From positions 1 through 5,120 of the forward strand of contig JAMDEM010000088.1 in the NCBI GenBank assembly GCA_023486985.1: DNA of 5,120 bases, in the 5' to 3' direction. This document shows positions 1 to 4,803 of the stretch, one piece after another (the stretch's first letter is position 1; each line of letters opens with the position of its first letter). The notes below the pieces were generated by a model. The model ran no database searches. It saw nothing but the letters and a program-made list of their open reading frames with translations, and was not told where the DNA came from. Origin of the DNA: Bacillota bacterium (lineage in GTDB: Bacteria; Vulcanimicrobiota; JAMDEM01). Position numbers and translations under genes: made by a program.

Positions 1-544
1 ACTGAACTGTTACAGTATTTTGCAAAGTGTAATTAACTTTCATGGCTGTGACTTCATATTTTCCCGCATCAACTGAAAGAGTAAAATTGCCTTTGTTGTC
101 AGAAATGGCAAAGGCGCCGCCCGCCGTAACCATAACCCGGGAAAGTACTTTCCCGTCGGTGGTGAGAGTTTTGCCTTTTATCCATGCGGCTGATTTTGCA
201 AGATTAAAATCCACCTGGTCCTTAGACCTCAATGCTTCAACACTTGCCGTTTTTGTCGGCGGAGATTTATAGCCTTCTTTTGAGACATCAACTTTCCATG
301 TGCCCTGCCCTACTCCCAGAGCATAATGGCCATTGGAGGCGCTTATGCACTCGGCTTCTCCTGTTTGAAATGACGCACGCACGCGTGCTCCGCCGCAGGG
401 CTTTCCATCAGCCGTAATCGTTCCGGTTATATAGGCTCTTTGAAAAACCGGCGCGGATTGATCCTGCGTAAAGGCTGTGAAATACGATGCTGCAAGAAGA
501 AAAATAATTGCCAGAACTACGATTAGTGATTTACTGATTCTCAT
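1..544 (-). CDS. Exported protein with tandem carboxypeptidase-regulatory-like domains (3' end outside window)
   Basis: This frame reads without a stop from an ATG at 544 down to the left edge, giving 181 complete codons. A perfect AGGAGG (551-556) sits 6 bases before the ATG, so the start is well supported. Residues 1-26 look like a signal peptide: basic start (MRISKS), hydrophobic core VVLAIIFLLAA, then a polar QDQS stretch. Two similar beta-sandwich units follow. Unit 1 (about 38-116) has ITGTITADGKP, then NGHYALGV and GTWKVDVSKEGY. Unit 2 (about 120-180) has WIKGKTLTTDGKV, then DNKGNFTLSV and AGKYEVTAMKVNY. This 'G.v...g.p..ga.V......t..nG.y.l.v..G.y.v......Y' pattern is that of carboxypeptidase-regulatory-like / CarboxypepD_reg domains, usually structural modules of periplasmic or surface proteins. 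No catalytic domain is visible in the part present. It lies 126 bases downstream of another exported-protein gene on the same strand. The true function is unknown. Confidence 0.85.
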   Translation of the reverse strand, partial: MRISKSLIVVLAIIFLLAASYFTAFTQDQSAPVFQRAYITGTITADGKPCGGARVRASFQTGEAECISASNGHYALGVGQGTWKVDVSKEGYKSPPTKTASVEALRSKDQVDFNLAKSAAWIKGKTLTTDGKVLSRVMVTAGGAFAISDNKGNFTLSVDAGKYEVTAMKVNYTLQNTVTVQ

Positions 545-579
545 TGTATGCCTCCTTTTTTTACTTCCCTTACCTGGTA

Positions 580-609
580 CCCCCTAACCCCCCTTTAACA
601 AAGGGGGGG
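580..609. repeat. C/G-rich palindromic repeat, copy A
   Basis: CCCCCCTTT (588-596) and AAAGGGGGG (600-608) form a perfect 9-bp stem around an AAC loop. CCCCCTAA precedes it. It lies between the two - strand genes. Neither strand shows a U-run after the stem, so it does not look like a standard intrinsic terminator. The same design recurs at 642-661 and 2207-2225, which makes a dispersed intergenic repeat family the best reading. Confidence 0.8.
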
Positions 610-634
610 ATAATTCTTTATCCCTAATTTAACT

Positions 635-663
635 CCCCCCGCCCCTCTTTAAAAAGAGGGGGG
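635..663. repeat. C/G-rich palindromic repeat, copy B
   Basis: CCCCTCTTT (642-650) and AAAGAGGGG (653-661) are perfectly complementary around two A's, with CCCCCCG just to the left. It begins 10 bases past the stop of the 1699-671 gene. It could slow or end transcription there or protect the 3' end of the mRNA, but the base run after the stem is G-rich on the - strand, not U-rich, so terminator function is doubtful. It differs from copies A and C by a TCTTT/AAAGA arm. Confidence 0.75.
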
Positions 664-670
664 AAAACCC

Positions 671-1699
671 TCACTGCTTCACAAACGGGAACTTCATCAT
701 AATCGTGCGTTTGGAACCAACAACTATTGGAACCACAAGAGTCAGTTTTTTGTAATATACTCCCCTTGTGGTAAAAGCAAGATGTCCTGTTTTTGAAGTT
801 CCGTACTCAAGTTCCACTTTCTTGAAAATGCGCAGTGGATGGGTCTCAAGAAAGTATCCAAGCCTGGCATAATCTTCCATTGAGATAAAATCCTTGTCAA
901 GCGCCCATCTCGGGTAGCCGGCAAGATCTGTTATGGCAGATTCCTGCTGTTCGCCGTCTATCATAAGATAAACTTCATCGGGGTCGAATTTTACAGTATT
1001 CCGCGAGGAATTGAAAAGAACCAGCCTGAAGGTAATAAGACTGCCTATTTTCTCCAAGCCTGAATTCTTTGACACATCAAGAGTTACTTTCTCCAGGGTT
1101 ATGCTTTTCCTGTCCCAGGAGCTAAAGATTCTTTCATAAGCCGCCTTTGATTTCCTGTTTCCGGGATCGTATTCAAGCACCTTTAGATATTCAGCCGCCG
1201 CATCTTCCAGGAGATATTTCTTCTCAAAAGCAATGGCAAGCTGATAATGGGCGTTAACGTCTCTCGGCTTTGCCTTTACGGCTGTCGCCCAGGGAGCGAG
1301 GTCAGGGTCTGCCGAAGGGTCTACCGTAAAGGTCCACTGTTTTACAATAAGATTGCCTTCTCTTGTCATAAACTCAAGTCTCTGGACAACTTTCCCGGTT
1401 GGAAGAGGCTCAGAAGGCTTATAGGTTAAATAAAGGTCTCTTTTTTGCGGGTCTTCCTCTATTACCATACGGTAAGTTTGATTCTCACCGTTAACCAGTA
1501 GCTTTAAGGTCGACATATTTATCTTCCTGGCACTGGCTTGGGGTATTACGCCGGTAAAGCCGATAAACCTGCTTAAAGAAGGATTTGCCTCACCGGTAAG
1601 GCTTATTTCAACCTGCAAGCCCTGTGAATAAAGAGGAGCAGGAAAAATCAACATTAGAACTGCAACTGCTATAACAAGGAGTTTTAAAATTCTCGGCAT
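671..1699 (-). CDS. Exported Ig-like / TPR-like protein of unknown function
   Basis: 342 residues, starting at an ATG preceded by GGGGAG (1705-1710) at 5 bases. Residues 1-25 form a signal peptide (hydrophobic LVIAVAVLMLIF, likely cut near YS/QG). Residues about 27-127 resemble a bacterial Ig-like domain: STLKLLVNGENQ, then KPSEPLPTGK, then REGNLIVKQWTFTVDPS, the last matching the common 'G.N.....W.FtVd' closing strand. Residues about 131-192 are helical and TPR-like (KPRDVNAHYQLAIAFEKKY, then AAAEYLKVLEYDPGN), enough for about one and a half repeats. Residues about 200-342 are beta-rich, with LVLFNSSRNTVKFDPDEVYL suggesting another sandwich domain. There is no recognisable enzyme motif, no lipobox cysteine and no later membrane segment, so a soluble periplasmic or surface scaffold is likely. 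It is probably cotranscribed with the gene starting at 544. Function is not recognised. Confidence 0.88.
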   Translation of the reverse strand: MPRILKLLVIAVAVLMLIFPAPLYSQGLQVEISLTGEANPSLSRFIGFTGVIPQASARKINMSTLKLLVNGENQTYRMVIEEDPQKRDLYLTYKPSEPLPTGKVVQRLEFMTREGNLIVKQWTFTVDPSADPDLAPWATAVKAKPRDVNAHYQLAIAFEKKYLLEDAAAEYLKVLEYDPGNRKSKAAYERIFSSWDRKSITLEKVTLDVSKNSGLEKIGSLITFRLVLFNSSRNTVKFDPDEVYLMIDGEQQESAITDLAGYPRWALDKDFISMEDYARLGYFLETHPLRIFKKVELEYGTSKTGHLAFTTRGVYYKKLTLVVPIVVGSKRTIMMKFPFVKQ

Positions 1700-1731
1700 T
1701 GATTCTCCCCTTTTATTATGTTATGAGCGCG

Positions 1732-1795
1732 GCGGATAAACCTCGGAGAGCAAGCTCTCCCACTACCTTATTTTGCGAATAAACCTGCGTCCTAC
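1732..1795 (-). repeat. REP-like unit: GTAG plus hairpin
   Basis: Read on the - strand, GTAG (1766-1763) is followed by TG and then GGAGAGC-TT-GCTCTCC (1760-1745), a perfect 7-bp hairpin, then GAGGTTTATCCGC. A second GTAG (1795-1792) leads into a short unit ending AGGTTTATTCGC (1786-1775), so the 12-base tail matches at 11 positions 43 bases apart. A GTAG tetranucleotide 5' of a short hairpin is the classic layout of REP elements mobilised by RAYT (REP-associated tyrosine) transposases. No transposase is in the window. The hairpin is directly seen; the REP identity is inference. Confidence 0.5.
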
Positions 1796-1797
1796 AA

Positions 1798-1827
1798 ACC
1801 CGCAAACGGGTCGGATGAATCCGACCC
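1798..1827. repeat. Two overlapping, mutually exclusive hairpins
   Basis: ACCCG-CAAA-CGGGT (1798-1811) and GGGTCGGA-TGAA-TCCGACCC (1808-1827) are both perfect inverted repeats, and they share GGGT at 1808-1811, so only one can form at a time. The second stem ends 11 bases before the -35 box of the + strand promoter. The pair could be a transcription block for - strand or upstream read-through, or simply another part of the REP-like cluster. Confidence 0.55.
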
Positions 1828-1837
1828 CCGTGCAGCA

Positions 1838-1867
1838 TTGACAAAGAAGCTTTCTATGCAATACAAT
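1838..1867 (+). promoter_or_regulatory. Predicted sigma-70 promoter driving nadA-nadB-nadC
   Basis: TTGACA (1838-1843, exact consensus -35) and TACAAT (1862-1867, five of six -10 positions) are separated by 18 bases. Transcription would begin near 1874, and the RNA would open with an AAGGG/CCCTT hairpin (1877-1892). The leader before nadA would be about 380 bases. It is the best promoter match I found in the divergent gap and it points at the NAD operon. No operator palindrome of a known NAD regulator is obvious around it. Confidence 0.6.
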
Positions 1868-1904
1868 TCTATTCATAAGGGAGAAATCCCTTGCAATAAA
1901 GATA

Positions 1905-2041
1905 AGGTGCGTCCCGACCGAATAGGGAGGGATTGCGAAGCAAGAGCACGGGTTTTGGCTGGAACTTCTTGGGGAGGTGCGTCCCGACCGAATAGGGAGG
2001 GCTTGCGAAGCAAGAGCACGGGTTTTGGCTGGAACTTCTTG
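1905..2041 (+). repeat. 70-base tandem direct repeat, two copies
   Basis: 1905-1971 and 1975-2041 match at 66 of 67 positions with a period of exactly 70; the only difference is A1932 against C2002. Each unit can fold as a closed two-arm structure: GTGC (1907-1910) pairs with GCAC (1946-1949), enclosing TCCC/GGGA (1912-1915 with 1925-1928) and a TTGC-GAA-GCAA hairpin (1933-1943). In copy 2 the second hairpin is a perfect 5-bp stem, CTTGC-GAA-GCAAG. A period of 70 is not a multiple of three, which argues against a coding repeat. Near identity implies a recent duplication or gene-conversion event. Confidence 0.92.
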
Positions 2042-2078
2042 ACGAACGAAAGTGAGTTTAGAAGTTTCTATAAAACCC
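2020..2078 (+). repeat. Long imperfect stem-loop in the nadA leader
   Basis: GGGTTTT (2020-2026) pairs with AAAACCC (2072-2078), and inside it AACTTCT (2033-2039) pairs with AGAAGTT (2060-2066), leaving a 20-base apical loop. The left arm is the second half of tandem copy 2, so copy 1 could offer the same left arm as a competitor. Biological role unknown. Confidence 0.5.
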
Positions 2079-2118
2079 CGAGGCAATGCGGAGCATAGAA
2101 GGTTCCGCAAAACCCTGA
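2060..2118 (+). repeat. Imperfect 22-base direct repeat
   Basis: 2060-2081 (AGAAGTTTCTATAAAACCCC...) and 2097-2118 (AGAAGGTTCCGCAAAACCCT...) match at 17 of 22 positions. TTCTAT (2066-2071) is also complementary to ATAGAA (2095-2100). This is older and more diverged than the 70-base tandem repeat next to it. Confidence 0.5.
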
Positions 2119-2157
2119 TTTCAAGGATGGATTTGAGCGAAGCGAAAAAATTTAGAT

Positions 2158-2181
2158 TGCGTCCCGACCGAATAGGGAGGG
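2158..2181 (+). repeat. Third copy of the 24-base repeat core
   Basis: These 24 bases (starting TGCGTCCCGACCG and ending AGGGAGGG) are identical to 1908-1931 and 1978-2001, but the flanks differ. What follows, TTTCACGAAGCGAAA (2182-2196), again allows a hairpin with a GAA loop, of different stem sequence. A conserved core followed by a variable GAA-looped hairpin suggests the unit is a dispersed element and not merely a local duplication. Confidence 0.85.
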
Positions 2182-2197
2182 TTTCACGAAGCGAAAT

Positions 2198-2226
2198 CCC
2201 CCTTCACCCCCTTTATTAAAGGGGGG
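2198..2226. repeat. C/G-rich palindromic repeat, copy C
   Basis: CCCCCTTT (2207-2214) and AAAGGGGG (2218-2225) form an 8-bp perfect stem around ATT, preceded by CCCCCTTCA, closely like copy A at 580-609. It ends 17 bases before the AAGGTGG ribosome site of nadA, so in the mRNA a strong stem would stand just upstream of translation initiation. Confidence 0.8.
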
Positions 2227-2242
2227 AAGCTAAGCGGAAGAT

Positions 2243-2249
2243 AAGGTGG
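2243..2249 (+). promoter_or_regulatory. Ribosome binding site deciding the nadA start
   Basis: AAGGTGG lies 5 bases before the ATG at 2255. The in-frame GTG at 2246 is inside this sequence and has only a weaker GGAAG (2236-2240) before it. The ATG is therefore preferred. Confidence 0.6.
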
Positions 2250-2254
2250 ATTTG

Positions 2255-3181
2255 ATGTCAAAGAAATCACAGGAAGAACTCAAGGAAAAGATACAGAAAC
2301 TTAAGGAAGAAAGAAAAGCAGTAATCCTCGCCCACAACTACCAGAGAAAAGAAATACAGGATATAGCTGACTTTGTGGAAGATTCCCTCGGGCTTTCCAT
2401 TCAAGCCTCAAAAACAGATGCAAAAGTCATAGTATTCTGCGGCGTTCATTTCATGGCTGAAACTGCTTCCATCCTCTCTCCCGAAAAAACCATTCTTCTG
2501 CCTGACCCGCAGGCAGGATGCCCCATGGCAGATATGATAGATGTAAAAACCCTTGCAGAATACCGCCAAAAATATCCAGAGGCTGAAGTTCTGTGCTATG
2601 TGAATTCCACGGCTGAAATTAAAGCCATGAGTGATGTATGCTGCACTTCCGCCAATGCCCTTAAAATCGCTCAGAAAATGAAAGCACGGGAAATTATTTT
2701 CATACCCGACAAAAGCCTTGGAGAATATGTAGAATCACAGATGGAAGGCTCAGGCAAAAAATTCCATCTTTATCCCGGATACTGCCCCACCCACCACCGC
2801 CTGCTTGCTGAAGATATAATAAAAGCAAAAAAGGCTAATCCTGACGCAGTGGTAATGGTTCATCCCGAGTGCACCGCTGAAGTAAGAGCTCTTGCCGACT
2901 TTATTCTCGGCACCGGCGGCATGTCAAAGACTGCCGGGGAAAACGGCCGGACAAAGTTCATCGTGGGCACTGAAGAAGGCATGCTTTACAGGCTTAAAAA
3001 GGAAAACCCGGAGAAAACTTTCATTCTGCCGTCTGAGAAACTCATCTGCCCCAATATGAAACTTAATACACTGGAAAAAGTTTACTGGGCTTTGAAAGAA
3101 ATGGCACATGTGGTAAAAGTTGCCGAAGAAGTGCGCTCAAAGGCATACAAAGCCATAAAAGCCATGCTGGAGCTTTCATAG
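2255..3181 (+). CDS. nadA: Quinolinate synthase NadA
   Basis: Condenses iminoaspartate with dihydroxyacetone phosphate to quinolinate, using an oxygen-sensitive 4Fe-4S cluster in the cytoplasm. From the ATG at 2255 it is 308 residues, the usual size of the three-domain short form; a GTG at 2246 would add three. Motifs in order: LAHNYQ (25-30), the EDSLGLS stretch (42-48), IVFCGVHFMAETA (59-71), AGCPMAD (87-93), CYVNSTAEIKA (114-124), TSANA (131-135), IPDKSLG (150-156), GYCPTH (175-180), HPECTAEVRALAD (203-215), and ICPNMKLNTLEKV (264-276). The three cluster cysteines expected in the family are C89, C206 and C265. Catalytic-site residues H27, Y29, H203 and E205 are present. One oddity: the family's usual 'ST' pair after HPE reads G219-T220 (ILGTGGM). 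nadB follows after 35 bases, nadC after that. Confidence 0.97.
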   Translation: MSKKSQEELKEKIQKLKEERKAVILAHNYQRKEIQDIADFVEDSLGLSIQASKTDAKVIVFCGVHFMAETASILSPEKTILLPDPQAGCPMADMIDVKTLAEYRQKYPEAEVLCYVNSTAEIKAMSDVCCTSANALKIAQKMKAREIIFIPDKSLGEYVESQMEGSGKKFHLYPGYCPTHHRLLAEDIIKAKKANPDAVVMVHPECTAEVRALADFILGTGGMSKTAGENGRTKFIVGTEEGMLYRLKKENPEKTFILPSEKLICPNMKLNTLEKVYWALKEMAHVVKVAEEVRSKAYKAIKAMLELS

Positions 3182-3216
3182 CAGGAAAAGAAGAGAATTC
3201 CTCGAAATCAAACTTT

Positions 3217-4803
3217 ATGGAAATCACAAGATGTTCTGCCGGGTTTCTGGTTATCGGAAGCGGTGTGGCAGGACTTTCAGCAGCCATAGAAGCCTCCCGG
3301 TACGAGGAGGTTCTTTTAATAACCAAGAAGAATCTAAAAGATTCCGCTACCCAGCATGCGCAGGGCGGAATTGCCGTTCCCCTGGGAAAGCGTGATTCTT
3401 CCGACCTTCACTTTCAAGACACCATCAAAGCAGGGGCAGGACTTTGCAATCCGGCAGCAGTGAGAACACTGGTAAAAGACGGTCCCCAGGAAATTTTCAG
3501 GCTCATTGAATGGGGCGCGCAGTTTGATAAAAAAGGAAGCTCATACGACCTGGGCAGGGAAGCCGCTCACTCCCGCAGCCGCGTCATTCATGCAAGCGGC
3601 GATGCCACCGGACAGGAAGTGGAAAGAACACTCCTGGAAAAACTATCCACAATAAAAAACTGCCAGGTCCAGGAAAATATTTTTCTCCTTGATTTTATCG
3701 TCTCAGATGGAAAATGCTCTCATGTTCTTGCCTATGATGAAAAAGCAAAAAACATCCTGGTTATTGAAGCAAAAGCCGTACTCCTTGCCTCGGGAGGCAT
3801 GGGGCAGATTTACGGAATAACCACCAATCCCGAAATCTCCACCGGGGACGGGATTGCCTCGGCTTACAGGTGCGGAGCAGAGCTTACAGACCTTGAATTT
3901 GTCCAGTTTCATCCCACCGCCCTTTATCTTGAAAACCAGCAGATAGGAAAACCTCTTTTTCTTATCTCTGAAGCATTAAGAGGCGAGGGTGCGATTTTAA
4001 GAAATTCCAGCGGTTATGCGTTCATGGCTGACTATGATAAAAGAAAAGAACTTGCCCCAAGAGATGTAGTAACCCGGGCAATCTTCAGGGAAATGGAAAA
4101 AACCGGGTGCTCCTTTGTTTATCTGGATATTTCACCTATTGAAAACTTTGCCGGAAGATTTCCCAATATCCGGGAAAGATGTAAAAAATCCGGGATAAAA
4201 CTTTCAAAAAAGATGATTCCCGTTGAGCTTGCGGCTCATTACATGATGGGCGGGGTAAAGACAGACTTATGGGGACACACCTCAATCCCCGGCTTGTTCG
4301 CCGCAGGCGAGGTTGCCTGCACGGGGGTACAGGGCGCTAACAGGCTTGCCAGCAATTCCCTTTTAGAGGGACTTGTCTTTGGAACAAGAATGGCACAGGC
4401 GGCAAAAAAATATATAAAAAATTCCGGGAAACCAAAATCAAAAATCAAAGTAAGTTATGCCGTTCAGAATCCTGAGCGGTTAAAAAAACTTGATAAAAAA
4501 CTCATGGAAATACGAGCCAGCCTTCAGTCGGTAATGTGGTCCAGGGTTGGAATAATAAGGTCTGAAGCAAGTCTTACAGAAGCCCTGGAAGACATAAGAA
4601 CACTTAAAGGGGCGCTTGAAAAAATTGTTGAAGTGCCGGTCATCTATACTCCCTACCTTGAACTGCGCAACATGATTGAAGTCTCAGAATTAATTGCCGG
4701 CGCCGCCCTTCAAAGAACGGAATCAAGAGGCAGCCACTTCAGGTCCGACTTCCCGAAAGAAAACGATAAGGTATGGAAAAGACACATCCTGATATCAAAA
4801 TAA
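3217..4803 (+). CDS. nadB: L-aspartate oxidase NadB
   Basis: FAD enzyme that oxidises L-aspartate to iminoaspartate, the substrate of NadA; the family can use fumarate as well as oxygen as acceptor. 528 residues, a normal length. FAD-binding GSGVAGL (14-20) follows directly after the start; further motifs are TQHAQGGIAV (45-54), REAAHSRSRVIHASGDATG (114-132), TTNPEISTGDGIA (202-214), EFVQFHPTALY (227-237), RGEGAILRN (255-263), ELAPRDVVTRAI (278-289), AAHYMMGGVKTD (339-350) and the second FAD signature FAAGEVACTGVQGANRLASNS (361-381). Expected active-site residues E115, H232, R282 and H341 are in place. The C-terminal helical domain (about 415-510) ends SRGSHFRSDFP. The start has no good ribosome site: AGGAAAAGAAG (3183-3193) is over 20 bases away, and no other in-frame start exists between the nadA stop and it. 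Coupling to nadA translation is likely. The last 31 bases overlap nadC. Confidence 0.97.
   Translation: MEITRCSAGFLVIGSGVAGLSAAIEASRYEEVLLITKKNLKDSATQHAQGGIAVPLGKRDSSDLHFQDTIKAGAGLCNPAAVRTLVKDGPQEIFRLIEWGAQFDKKGSSYDLGREAAHSRSRVIHASGDATGQEVERTLLEKLSTIKNCQVQENIFLLDFIVSDGKCSHVLAYDEKAKNILVIEAKAVLLASGGMGQIYGITTNPEISTGDGIASAYRCGAELTDLEFVQFHPTALYLENQQIGKPLFLISEALRGEGAILRNSSGYAFMADYDKRKELAPRDVVTRAIFREMEKTGCSFVYLDISPIENFAGRFPNIRERCKKSGIKLSKKMIPVELAAHYMMGGVKTDLWGHTSIPGLFAAGEVACTGVQGANRLASNSLLEGLVFGTRMAQAAKKYIKNSGKPKSKIKVSYAVQNPERLKKLDKKLMEIRASLQSVMWSRVGIIRSEASLTEALEDIRTLKGALEKIVEVPVIYTPYLELRNMIEVSELIAGAALQRTESRGSHFRSDFPKENDKVWKRHILISK

Larger units (their letters stand above)
1700..2254. other. Divergent intergenic region made largely of repeats
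   Basis: About 555 bases lie between the - strand gene starting at 1699 and nadA. I find no credible protein gene here. Two open frames cross it (about 1838-2098 on + and 2110-1763 on -), but they run through the 70-base tandem repeat in shifting frames and have no family motifs. From left to right it holds a REP-like hairpin, two overlapping hairpins, a + strand promoter, the tandem 70-base repeat, a long imperfect stem, an imperfect 22-base direct repeat, a third core copy, and a C/G palindrome just before the nadA ribosome site. I see no convincing -35/-10 pair for the - strand gene. Confidence 0.8.

Noticed and set aside
42..417. Short + strand open frames at 42-272 and 232-417
   Set aside because: They are antisense to the - strand gene running from 544 off the left edge, which has a signal peptide, a perfect ribosome site and domain repeats.
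642..661. Intrinsic terminator after the 1699-671 gene
   Set aside because: The stem is strong, but it is followed on the - strand by CGGGGGG with no U-run, so it is listed as a palindromic repeat.
1715..1743. - strand promoter with CATAAT (1720-1715) as -10
   Set aside because: The start point would fall within the ribosome site of the 1699-671 gene, and there is no -35 match at the right distance.
1905..2041. NAD+-I riboswitch (nadA motif) as the explanation of the tandem repeat
   Set aside because: Position upstream of nadA and tandem layout are suggestive, but I do not find the CAACCCC-type conserved stretch I remember for that aptamer, and the near identity of the two copies plus a third isolated core fits a repeat element better. 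A covariance-model search would decide.
1838..2098. Open frame on + strand, 86 codons, from TTG
   Set aside because: The TTG is the start of the -35 box, there is no ribosome site, and the frame crosses the 70-base repeat whose period is not a multiple of three, so the repeat is read in different frames. Arg/Ser/Gly-rich product without motifs.
1763..2110. Open frame on - strand, 115 codons
   Set aside because: Antisense to the same repeats; products of this type from repeat sequence are commonly annotated as hypothetical proteins but show no domain, signal peptide or conserved start here.
1905..2181. CRISPR-like array
   Set aside because: Only two adjacent copies with a 70-base period and no unique spacers between them; the third core copy is at irregular distance.
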